DNA of 11,544 bases from Gammaproteobacteria bacterium (GTDB taxonomy: Bacteria; Pseudomonadota; Gammaproteobacteria; UBA4575): NCBI GenBank assembly GCA_028281205.1, contig JANQKJ010000259.1, positions 1-11,544 on the forward strand. The letters are read 5' to 3'. Positions 1 to 6,650 of the stretch are shown piece by piece. A program made the translations under genes and the position numbers. Each line of letters begins with the position of its first letter. Position 1 is the first letter of the stretch. The notes under the pieces were generated by a model. That model was not told where the DNA came from, did not search any database, and saw only the letters and a program-made list of their open reading frames with translations.

Positions 1-692
1 ATATTGATCTTGCGATTGTAGTCGGTGGCGACGGGACTTTACTTGCTGCTGCGCAGTCCATGGTTAGCCATAACATTCCCATTATTGGCATCAACCGCGG
101 TAGGTTGGGCTTCTTGACTAATATCTTACCGGAAAACATGCATCAGGACCTTAAGCAGATCTTAGCGGGTGACTTCTATAAAGAAGACAGGACAGTGATG
201 ACAGCCAAACAAATGCGCGGTGACGAAGAACTAACCTCGTGTTTAGCTATCAATGACGTAGTAGTCCATGCGCGTTATGTAGTGAGGATGATTGAACTCG
301 AAACACGCATTGATGATGAGTATCTAAATACCGTACGTGCAGATGGTTTAATTGTCGCCACGCCAACTGGCTCAACTGCCTATGCATTATCCGGAGGTGG
401 TCCCATAGTTCATCCTAGCGTTGCTACCACATTGCTGGTACCCATCTGCCCACATACATTAAGTAATCGCCCCATTGCTGTTGATGAAAACAGTCGTGTT
501 GAGATTGTTTACTCCTCGCATAACGAGTTGAATGGTATTGCTTCTATTGATGGTCAACATGAATGCGAAGTATTTCCGGGTGACCGCATCATCATCGAGC
601 GTTCATCCACACCACTGACTTTGGTTCAACCAAGCAGCTATTCATTCTTTAAAGTGTTGCGCCGAAAATTAAACTGGAGCCAACAACCTTAA
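1..692 (+). CDS. nadK: NAD kinase, 5'-truncated by the window edge
   Basis: NAD kinase phosphorylates NAD+ to NADP+ in the cytoplasm and is the sole de novo source of NADP(H). The open frame is already running at base 3 and encodes 229 residues before the TAA at 690-692. The diagnostic GGDGT motif, with its catalytic Asp, is encoded at 24-38, upstream of the first in-frame ATG at 60, so that ATG is not the start. Roughly 65-70 N-terminal residues should lie before the window, judged from the E. coli enzyme (about 292 residues). Further family signatures are the NDVVVH segment, the DGLIVATPTGSTAYALSGGG nucleotide-binding loop, and a C-terminal segment with SIDGQ. No frameshift is seen. recN begins three bases after the stop, which suggests co-transcription. 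Confidence 0.97.
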   Translation, partial: IDLAIVVGGDGTLLAAAQSMVSHNIPIIGINRGRLGFLTNILPENMHQDLKQILAGDFYKEDRTVMTAKQMRGDEELTSCLAINDVVVHARYVVRMIELETRIDDEYLNTVRADGLIVATPTGSTAYALSGGGPIVHPSVATTLLVPICPHTLSNRPIAVDENSRVEIVYSSHNELNGIASIDGQHECEVFPGDRIIIERSSTPLTLVQPSSYSFFKVLRRKLNWSQQP

Positions 693-695
693 AGC

Positions 696-2375
696 ATGCT
701 GAAGTCACTACACATTAAAAACTTCGCCATTATTGAAGAATTAGAATTAGAGTTTTTCTCTGGCCTGAGTACGCTGACGGGTGAAACAGGTGCTGGCAAA
801 TCAATTATTATTGATGCAATTGGGTTAGTACTGGGTGATCGTGCAGATAATAATTTGATCCGTGCCTGCAAAGAAGCGGCCGAAATCATTCTTGTTATTG
901 AGATTGAGCTGCAATCAAATAGTGCAGACTGGCTCGCCTCTCATGACTTTGAGGTAGAACAAGAATGTATTTTAAGACGTATCGTACGCAAAGACGGAAA
1001 ATCTAAAGCTTATATCAATGGTGTGCCTGTACCACTCAAAACCTTAAAAGAACTGGGTGAGTGCATTATTAATATTTACGGTCAACATGCCCACCAATCA
1101 TTAATGAATCTAGCAACACAACGCGCCTTAGTTGATCGGTTTGCAAACCATAAATCTTCATTGAACTCGCTTGAATCTCTATTCACCGACTGGCGAGAAC
1201 AAAGACAACGTTTTGAACAGCTAAGTAAAAACTCCAGTGAAATCCAATCCACAATTGAATTACTACGTTATCAAGTACAAGAGTTAGACCAACTGAATCT
1301 AGCTGCTAACGAAGTTAACGAGCTTGAACACAAACACAAACGCTTAGCCAATGCCGAAGAATTAAAACAATCTACTATGCAGGCTTGTCATCAGTTAAAA
1401 AATGATGACGGCTCGGACATTTACACTCACTTAAATCAAGTTTGCACTCAAATTAGTACACTGACTGAAAATGATCCATCTTTACAAGCGACTAGCCAAT
1501 CACTGGAAGAAGCATTCACTATTATTAATGAATGTGCAGATGATTTACGCCATTACGCAGAAAATGTTGAAATTGATACGGAAGAGCTCTTTCAAACTGA
1601 AGAACGTTTAGCCAGTATTGATCAAATCTCAAGGAAGCACAAAGTCACTGCAGATGAATTGCTTATACTGCACGAGAAACTTATAAATGAACTGAATGCA
1701 TTGACTCAGCCTGAATGCGACATAGATGCCTTGGAGTCCCAACTTAAACAAACTGAAGCAGACTACACAACGCTTGCCAAAAAAATAAGCAACAAACGCA
1801 AGTCAGTAGCTAAAAAACTCAGTAATCAAATCACTCATGCATTGGCTAAACTAGGCATGGAAAAAGCGCGTGTAGAAATTAAAGTTAGTTATAATGCTGA
1901 TGATACACTTACAAGCTTCGGGTTTGATAACATTGTATTTAATGTTCAAACTAATCCGGGACAAAAAATGCTCCCTCTTTCACAAGTTGCCTCAGGCGGT
2001 GAACTATCCAGAATCAGCTTAGCCATACAAATGATTGCTGTAGATAAACTTGACGTACCAGTATTAATTTTTGATGAAGTAGATTCCGGTGTAGGTGGAG
2101 CTGTCGCAGAAGTTGTTGGCAGAGAACTACGCACTATTGGCGAACACCGACAGGTCATGTGTATTACTCACCTCGCACAAGTGGCGGCAAATGCCCACCA
2201 TCATTATCGAGTTAATAAACAGTCAGAAGCATCAGACACTGTCTCAGCTATTGAATATCTTGCTCAAACGGAGCGCATCACTGAGATTGCGCGTATGATT
2301 GGCGGTGTAACACTAACCGAAAATACGTTTTTACATGCGCAAGAAATGCTTGAATCCGGCACTTCTCAACATTAA
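696..2375 (+). CDS. recN: DNA repair protein RecN (SMC-like ATPase)
   Basis: RecN is a cytoplasmic SMC-like ATPase that acts at DNA double-strand breaks and supports RecA-dependent recombinational repair. The 559 residues match the usual family length (about 550). The N-terminal ATPase half carries Walker A GETGAGKS (29-36). A long polar, Leu/Glu/Gln-rich coiled-coil region follows (about 150-370). The C-terminal half has the ABC signature SGGELSR (433-439) and Walker B LIFDEVDSGVGG with D460 and E461, followed by the switch segment QVMCITHLAQVAA. The ATG at 696 is chosen because the sequence immediately after it (MLKSLHIKNFAIIEE) is the conserved family N-terminus. It starts three bases after nadK. 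I see no CTGT-N8-ACAG LexA-type operator in the visible upstream sequence, so any SOS control would have to come from further upstream or be absent. Confidence 0.97.
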   Translation: MLKSLHIKNFAIIEELELEFFSGLSTLTGETGAGKSIIIDAIGLVLGDRADNNLIRACKEAAEIILVIEIELQSNSADWLASHDFEVEQECILRRIVRKDGKSKAYINGVPVPLKTLKELGECIINIYGQHAHQSLMNLATQRALVDRFANHKSSLNSLESLFTDWREQRQRFEQLSKNSSEIQSTIELLRYQVQELDQLNLAANEVNELEHKHKRLANAEELKQSTMQACHQLKNDDGSDIYTHLNQVCTQISTLTENDPSLQATSQSLEEAFTIINECADDLRHYAENVEIDTEELFQTEERLASIDQISRKHKVTADELLILHEKLINELNALTQPECDIDALESQLKQTEADYTTLAKKISNKRKSVAKKLSNQITHALAKLGMEKARVEIKVSYNADDTLTSFGFDNIVFNVQTNPGQKMLPLSQVASGGELSRISLAIQMIAVDKLDVPVLIFDEVDSGVGGAVAEVVGRELRTIGEHRQVMCITHLAQVAANAHHHYRVNKQSEASDTVSAIEYLAQTERITEIARMIGGVTLTENTFLHAQEMLESGTSQH

Positions 2376-2408
2376 TGAATTTATTATTTTTTTAAAGACA
2401 CAACTATT

Positions 2409-2900
2409 ATGCACAATTACATCACCAAACTAATCGCACTATCATTAATAATAATGCTAGCAGGCTGTAGTGGACGATTATTCACTGTGTATAGAATTGA
2501 TGTGCAACAAGGCAATGCAGTTGACCCAGAAAAAGTGGCTCAGTTAGAAATCGGCATGACTAAAGAACAGGTTGAATTCTTAATGGGTACACCCCTCATT
2601 GCAGACCCATTTCACCCTGAACGCTGGGATTATATTTTTTTTCTTATCCCAGATTATGGCCCTACTCAACAGCGACATTTGGTTGTTTATTTTGATAATG
2701 ACAGGGTATCTGTTATTGACAATCAAAGCGTACCTGAACCAACCCCAGAAGTACTGGCTGAGGAACAAGCCACTCAAGAAAAATTGATCGCCAATGAAAA
2801 GGATGAATTAAAAGAATTAGAAGCCGAGGCAGATGTACCTGAATATGTCAAAGAACTTGAGGAAATAGAAGAAATCGATGAAGTCGGCCCCGAAATTTAA
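2409..2900 (+). CDS. bamE: Outer membrane protein assembly factor BamE, with acidic C-terminal extension
   Basis: BamE (SmpA) is an outer-membrane lipoprotein of the BAM complex, which folds beta-barrel proteins into the outer membrane. The protein (163 residues) has a lipoprotein signal: a lysine near the N-terminus, a hydrophobic stretch (8-18) and lipobox LAGC with the acylated Cys at 20. The residues after Cys are Ser-Gly, so no Asp retention signal is present, which fits outer-membrane sorting. The BamE core covers about 24-105, including GMTKEQVEFLMGTP, DPFHPERWDY and the final VVYFDNDRV strand. The oddity is residues 108-163, a Glu-rich tail with about 21 acidic and 4 basic residues; E. 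coli BamE is only about 113 residues. The recN-bamE order matches E. coli. No strong Shine-Dalgarno precedes the ATG. Confidence 0.93.
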   Translation: MHNYITKLIALSLIIMLAGCSGRLFTVYRIDVQQGNAVDPEKVAQLEIGMTKEQVEFLMGTPLIADPFHPERWDYIFFLIPDYGPTQQRHLVVYFDNDRVSVIDNQSVPEPTPEVLAEEQATQEKLIANEKDELKELEAEADVPEYVKELEEIEEIDEVGPEI

Positions 2901-3285
2901 CAAACAACCTAACTATCCTGCCAACATATTTTCTAATAAATAAGCACTGATATATTGAGTGGTCTATAAAGCCGAATATACTCACCTTGCAACGCAAGAG
3001 CACTCTCGGAAATCTAAATCAACCAACCTGTAAATCTAGCGGCACCCGTCACTCAAGGACATACATGTGCTGTTAATCATAAAATATAGACCCAAACTGT
3101 GACACACACATCACTTGTAATAAGCCTGCACACCATTCGGTCTTATTAGTATGCAGCTTATCGAAAAAATGCGATTCTCTTAACAGGTTTTTACATTTGA
3201 ATGAGAATTCCAACAAAGAAGTTTTGCATGCAAACAAATAAAGTAGCTGCGTTGAGACCAAGCACAACAGGACGAGATTCTAAAA
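2901..3285. other. 385-base non-coding stretch between bamE and ldtD
   Basis: I find no credible gene here on either strand. Short open frames on the minus strand lack ribosome binding sites, and one overlaps the ldtD start. Items visible inside are a plausible sigma-70 promoter (2955-2982), a small perfect hairpin CTTGC-AAC-GCAAG (2986-2998) at its predicted start point, and a 12-base perfect palindrome TTTGCATGCAAA (3223-3234) about 50 bases before ldtD. No T-run follows the hairpin, so it does not look like a terminator for bamE. In many gammaproteobacteria bamE is next to fur or rnfH; neither is found here. Confidence 0.6.
2955..2982 (+). promoter_or_regulatory. Putative sigma-70 promoter upstream of ldtD-mepK
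   Basis: A -35-like TTGAGT (2955-2960) is separated by 16 bases from a -10-like TATACT (2977-2982, five of six consensus bases). Transcription would begin near 2989 and produce a leader of about 295 bases before the ldtD GTG. This is pattern matching by eye only; in AT-rich sequence such matches occur by chance. Confidence 0.33.
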
Positions 3286-4938
3286 GTGACATCTATTGCA
3301 GCCAACTGCCAGATAAAAATAAATATACTTATTAAGCAAATAGCTAATTTTCTGGGCATGGCATGTCTTATTTTATCCACCCATGTGACAGCCGGCAGCC
3401 ATCTGACACTCATGAGTTCCGGGCTCACGCCTCAAGCCAGCGAACTGAATATCATTCATGCATTAAATCACTCAACACTACCTCTTAAAAAGACGCTTAA
3501 TGAGTTGTACCAATTGAGAGACTACAAACTTATTTGGAGCGATGGCAAAAAATATAATGACAACGCAAAACAGTTATTGTTATCGATACAAACTGCAACC
3601 CAATTCGGCCTTAACCCATTTGATTATGATGCTGAGTTAATCCATTCATTCCTAGCAGCCACTTCCATAGATGAAAACCTACTTAGCAAATCAGATGTTG
3701 TGTTTTCTCATGCATATGTGAAATTAGCTAGCCATATTAACCAAGGCAAGCTCAAAGACACTCAAACATTATTTAATCAAGACAAAACACTACTGACAGC
3801 ATTGAACAATGCGGCCGATACAAATTCAATCCGAACAGCGATTAGTGAACTTCAACCTAAACACACACCTTACAAGAATCTAGTCAAGGCCCTAGAGTTT
3901 TATAAGAAACTTAATATTGCAGATGAAACAATAAAACTTACTGAACGCTCTTATGAATTAGGAGATCGCTCTAGTGAAATCCCCAAAATAAGGCAACGTT
4001 TATTCCAACTGGGTGACTTAAGCAGTGACGATTTGAATAGTGACCTGTTTGATGAGTCATTGATGGTTGGTGTGAGTCATTTTCAAATTCGTCATGGTTT
4101 ACAGGCGGATGGCATATTAGGCAGACAAACAGTTCGCGAACTTAATATTCCTATCTGGCAGCGCATTCAACAACTTGAACTTAATCTGGCACGCGCTCAG
4201 TCTCTACCCGATATTTCTACCGGCAAACATTTACTGGTAAATATTCCAGCTTACAAACTGTATTTATATAATAACCAACAACTCTCGTATGAATCTAATG
4301 TAGTGGTTGGAAAAAAGAAGCATAAAACCCCTGTTATTTCATCTGAGTTAACCAAAATTATTTTGAGTCCTTACTGGAATGTACCTCGTTCAATTACCAA
4401 AAATGAGATTATTCCAGAATTACAAAAAGACCCTCATTACCTAAGCAAAAATAATATGAGGTTAATTAGTACCAAACCTCAACAATCACGCTTTATAGAT
4501 CCTCACAGCATCGATTGGAGTAACCTAGATACCAGTGATCTTGACTTTCGTGTGCGACAAGAACCTGGCAAGGATAATTCATTAGGTAATATAAAATTTA
4601 TATTCCCTAATCACCACAGCGTTTATTTACACGATACTCCTGCACGCAATTTATTTGCTTTACCCCGCCGTGCATTCAGTCATGGCTGTATTCGCCTTGA
4701 AGACCCGTTCGGCCTAGCTGAAACACTGCTATCCAGTAGCACTGGTTGGTCAAAATATGACTTACTGAACATCACAAAGCAGAGCAAATCTAGAACACTC
4801 CCACTAGAGCAACCCATTCCTATCCATCTGACTTATATGACAGCTTGGGCAGATGACCAAGGAATCATCAATTTTCGACCAGACATCTACAATCAGGATA
4901 GCCAAGTGCTAGCAAGCTTGTATAATGCTGATCTTTAG
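3286..4938 (+). CDS. ldtD: L,D-transpeptidase of the YcbB/LdtD type
   Basis: This periplasmic enzyme should form 3-3 (mDAP-mDAP) peptidoglycan cross-links using a catalytic cysteine, bypassing beta-lactam-sensitive penicillin-binding proteins. The 550 residues follow the YcbB layout: an N-terminal signal/anchor with a hydrophobic stretch (about 18-33, possible cleavage at VTA), a helical scaffold domain (about 50-220), a PG_binding_1-like domain (about 223-288, ending LQADGILGRQTVRELNI), and a YkuD catalytic domain (about 315-490). The active site is SHGCIR with C468 and H466, preceded by H449 in YLHDTP. The insertion between about 375 and 430 (KNEIIPEL through DFRVRQEPG) corresponds to the YcbB substrate-capping loop. 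The GTG start is preceded by a modest purine stretch (GAGA, 3274-3277). The downstream partner is mepK, as in E. coli. Confidence 0.93.
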   Translation: MTSIAANCQIKINILIKQIANFLGMACLILSTHVTAGSHLTLMSSGLTPQASELNIIHALNHSTLPLKKTLNELYQLRDYKLIWSDGKKYNDNAKQLLLSIQTATQFGLNPFDYDAELIHSFLAATSIDENLLSKSDVVFSHAYVKLASHINQGKLKDTQTLFNQDKTLLTALNNAADTNSIRTAISELQPKHTPYKNLVKALEFYKKLNIADETIKLTERSYELGDRSSEIPKIRQRLFQLGDLSSDDLNSDLFDESLMVGVSHFQIRHGLQADGILGRQTVRELNIPIWQRIQQLELNLARAQSLPDISTGKHLLVNIPAYKLYLYNNQQLSYESNVVVGKKKHKTPVISSELTKIILSPYWNVPRSITKNEIIPELQKDPHYLSKNNMRLISTKPQQSRFIDPHSIDWSNLDTSDLDFRVRQEPGKDNSLGNIKFIFPNHHSVYLHDTPARNLFALPRRAFSHGCIRLEDPFGLAETLLSSSTGWSKYDLLNITKQSKSRTLPLEQPIPIHLTYMTAWADDQGIINFRPDIYNQDSQVLASLYNADL

Positions 4939-4963
4939 TTTAAAGATCCTTCAATATCAGCAT
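4925..4963 (+). promoter_or_regulatory. Nested inverted repeat between ldtD and mepK
   Basis: Two perfect 8-base inverted repeats share three bases. The inner one is GATCTTTA (4930-4937) and TAAAGATC (4941-4948) with a 3-base loop. The outer one is ATGCTGAT (4925-4932) and ATCAGCAT (4956-4963). They compete for GAT at 4930-4932, so the RNA could fold in two ways; in the outer form the inner five pairs can still form, with a bulge at 4946-4955. The structure covers the ldtD stop codon (4936-4938) and ends five bases before the mepK AAGGAG. No T-run follows, so it is not a classical terminator. A role in mRNA processing, stability or translational control of mepK is inference. Confidence 0.5.
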
Positions 4964-4968
4964 CTTAC

Positions 4969-4974
4969 AAGGAG
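4969..4974 (+). promoter_or_regulatory. Strong ribosome binding site that fixes the TTG start of mepK
   Basis: AAGGAG lies six bases before TTG at 4981. It is among the best Shine-Dalgarno matches in the window, where most genes have weak ones. No ATG or GTG in the right frame gives a complete Tat signal, so the site supports TTG as the initiator. Confidence 0.7.
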
Positions 4975-4980
4975 TGAGCT

Positions 4981-5559
4981 TTGGCTCTTGAATCTGACTC
5001 GAACACATCGACTGACCGGCGTAAATTCCTCATTCAGTCAACTGTAAGCCTTGTTGCAACATCATTATCACCACTTGTAAATGCTTCTACCAACAAGATT
5101 GCTGATACTAAAACCACAGAAAAGCACCTCAGCTTTATACATTTGCACACCAACGAAACACTTCAATGCTGCTATTGGAAAAATGGCCAGTACGATGTTG
5201 TAGCACTGAATAAAATAAACCAGTTACTGCGAGATCATCGCACCAATGAAGTAGCAGCTATTGACCACCAGTTAATAGATATGCTTCATAAACTGCGTTC
5301 AATAACAGAGTCAAGTGCACCATTTGAAATTATCTCTGGTTATCGCTCTGTCAAAACCAATGAAAACCTACGCAAAAACACCACAGGTGTCGCTAAGCGC
5401 AGTTATCATATGCAAGGTAAAGCTATTGACGTTCGACTCGCTAACGTAAACCTGAAATCACTTAGAAATAGGGCTATCGAATTACAATCAGGTGGTGTCG
5501 GTTACTACAGTAAAAGTGGATTTTTACACTTAGACACAGGCAGGCCTCGCAACTGGTAA
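4981..5559 (+). CDS. mepK: MepK/YcbK-family murein endopeptidase (M15/DUF882), Tat-exported
   Basis: The family is a zinc-dependent, M15-like peptidoglycan endopeptidase; E. coli MepK (YcbK) is known to cleave 3-3 (mDAP-mDAP) cross-links, the bonds LdtD makes. The 192 residues start with a Tat-type signal: DRRKFL with the arginine pair at 13-14, a hydrophobic stretch to about 33, and likely cleavage after VNA (35). The mature part aligns well from memory with E. coli YcbK, including the LLRDHR segment, ISGYRS, and GVGYY near the end. Putative zinc ligands are H143 and D150 (SYHMQGKAID) and H183 (FLHLDTG). The start is TTG with a strong AAGGAG six bases upstream. It lies 42 bases after ldtD, so the two are probably one transcript: a maker and a remover of the same cross-link. 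The E. coli downstream gene ycbL is absent. Confidence 0.92.
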   Translation: MALESDSNTSTDRRKFLIQSTVSLVATSLSPLVNASTNKIADTKTTEKHLSFIHLHTNETLQCCYWKNGQYDVVALNKINQLLRDHRTNEVAAIDHQLIDMLHKLRSITESSAPFEIISGYRSVKTNENLRKNTTGVAKRSYHMQGKAIDVRLANVNLKSLRNRAIELQSGGVGYYSKSGFLHLDTGRPRNW

Positions 5560-5699
5560 ACTATTCAGCTAATTACCTAGCTACTTCTTTTTGATCTGTG
5601 AGCTTGTCCTCACTTTCACATTAAGAATTTTCTTATTGCTGCCAATATAAATAGTACCTATAAACACCTAATATGCTCAGAAAGAGTCAGGAGTTCATG

Positions 5700-5861
5700 A
5701 TGCGATTTATCACAGCAAAAAATTTAAGTGCGTTAATGCTTATATTTACTTCACCTTATTTCATTCACGGTGAATATTATTTTTATGCTTTGCTATGCTC
5801 TTTAGGCGGCAGCTACATATTAAAAAATAATGTCGACAATGCGATAAAACAGAAAATCTAA
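5700..5861 (+). CDS. Small hypothetical membrane protein, two predicted helices
   Basis: I do not recognise this protein. From the ATG at 5700 it has 53 residues, with two hydrophobic segments: about 10-23 (SALMLIFTSPYFI) and about 27-42 (YYFYALLCSLGGSYIL), separated by HGE, and a basic C-terminal tail ending KQKI. This suggests a small helical hairpin in the inner membrane with both ends in the cytoplasm. The start is chosen from AGGAG at 5689-5693, six bases before the ATG at 5700; an adjacent in-frame ATG at 5697 is only three bases away, and one at 5673 lacks such a site. It begins 140 bases after mepK on the same strand and faces rnfH tail to tail. The good ribosome binding site and coherent hydrophobic pattern support it, but it could be a chance frame. 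Confidence 0.45.
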   Translation: MRFITAKNLSALMLIFTSPYFIHGEYYFYALLCSLGGSYILKNNVDNAIKQKI

Positions 5862-5914
5862 ATTTCAATTAACATCGCACAATCACTACAACCAAAGCTG
5901 TGGCAGTAAAAATA

Positions 5915-6187
5915 TCAAGTTCTTGCTCGGGCGCGTAATCGTCTAGCTTCCATAGGATCCATTGTCAGCACTCGGTATATTTCAACCCTATCGTTTTCTT
6001 TTGCTATTGTATCTAGTGGTATTATCTCACTAAATATACCGACTTTATTTTTATCTAGGGAAATTTCAGGATGTTTTTGCAACACGCCCGATTGTTCAAC
6101 CACTGTTTGAACAGTTGAGTTTTTAGCAACTTCTAATTCTTTTATAAAACGAATCTTTGGGGTGACATAAACAACTGTTACTTTCAT
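5915..6187 (-). CDS. rnfH: RnfH family ubiquitin-fold protein
   Basis: RnfH proteins are small beta-grasp (ubiquitin-like) proteins of unclear function, named for linkage to Rnf electron-transport genes in some bacteria and conserved next to ratA in gammaproteobacteria. The 90 residues match the family length (about 95). Typical features are the start MKVTVVYVTPK, the central SLDKNKVGIFS segment, and the conserved C-terminal DRVEIYRVLTMDPMEARRLRA. The ATG at 6187 is 27 bases after the ratA stop and is probably co-transcribed with ratA; no clear Shine-Dalgarno is visible. Its C-terminal run of arginines (RRLRARART) is typical of the family. In some E. coli literature the ortholog is called PasI, an antitoxin; nothing in this sequence tests that role. 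Confidence 0.92.
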   Translation of the reverse strand: MKVTVVYVTPKIRFIKELEVAKNSTVQTVVEQSGVLQKHPEISLDKNKVGIFSEIIPLDTIAKENDRVEIYRVLTMDPMEARRLRARART

Positions 6188-6214
6188 ATTTAGTCAATTT
6201 AATAAGTAGCAAAA

Positions 6215-6646
6215 CTAACTATAGACTTCATTAGCACGTTGTACGAATGAATTCACGAGACGATCACAAATTTGACTAAAAAAAGACTCTAGCGCTATCT
6301 TAAGCATGCGATTAGATATTTCAAACTCCAGATCAAGTTGTACACGCGAACCATTGTCATCAATATCAGTAAATCTCCAGTCACCCTTGAGGTGACTGAA
6401 AGGGCCATCAACCAGTTCCAGTTGAATTTCTTGAGCAGCTGTTAATGTGTTCTTGGTGGTAAACGAGGTTTTTATCGCACCGCGTGAAAAATGTAAAGTT
6501 GCTTTTTTTTCTGTAGGCGATAAATCTTGTGCTGTACTGTTTGAACACCACGGCACAAATTTTGGGTAATCCTCAATATTATTTACCAGGGCATACATTT
6601 GCGCAGCCGAAAACGGAACCAACGCACTACGGCTAACAATAGACAC
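6215..6646 (-). CDS. ratA: RatA/Coq10-type START-domain protein
   Basis: The protein belongs to the SRPBCC/START fold family that includes bacterial RatA (PasT) and mitochondrial Coq10. E. coli RatA was reported to block 70S ribosome formation, while Coq10 relatives bind ubiquinone and support respiration; which applies here cannot be read from sequence. The 143 residues fill the family length. Recognisable are VPFSAAQMYALVNNIEDYPKF, with the adjoining PWC, the GPFSHLKGDWRF strand, and a C-terminal amphipathic helix (LESFFSQICDRLVNSFVQRANEVY) that closes the lipid-binding cavity. The start is GTG, four bases after the stop of the upstream transporter, with no good Shine-Dalgarno, which suggests translational coupling. 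rnfH follows after 27 bases. Confidence 0.93.
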   Translation of the reverse strand: MSIVSRSALVPFSAAQMYALVNNIEDYPKFVPWCSNSTAQDLSPTEKKATLHFSRGAIKTSFTTKNTLTAAQEIQLELVDGPFSHLKGDWRFTDIDDNGSRVQLDLEFEISNRMLKIALESFFSQICDRLVNSFVQRANEVYS

Positions 6647-6650
6647 GAAA

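Noticed and set aside
2370..2393. Terminator between recN and bamE (T-run of seven at 2387-2393)
   Set aside because: Only the AT-rich palindrome CATTAATG precedes it, with no GC-rich stem adjacent to the T-run.
2971..3042. tRNA-like stretch beginning GCCGAA and ending in a GGCACC-like end
   Set aside because: No GTTCRA T-loop, no four-arm fold and no paired acceptor stem could be made from it.
3197..3213. Fur-box-like sequence around TTGAATGAGAATTC
   Set aside because: It matches the consensus dyad at too few positions, and no iron-related gene is adjacent.
3073..3428. Minus-strand open frames of 64 and 82 codons upstream of and into ldtD
   Set aside because: No ribosome binding site, Cys/Trp-rich unlikely composition, and overlap with the well-supported ldtD frame on the other strand.
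5598..5616. Terminator after mepK (GTGAG/CTCAC stem, 6-base loop)
   Set aside because: The stem has five pairs and is followed by only three T residues, too weak to call.
5915..6646. Toxin-antitoxin module (ratA as toxin, rnfH as antitoxin)
   Set aside because: The families are widely conserved housekeeping-type neighbours of smpB and the Coq10-like fold suggests other roles. Nothing in the sequence supports a toxin function here, so only family names are given.
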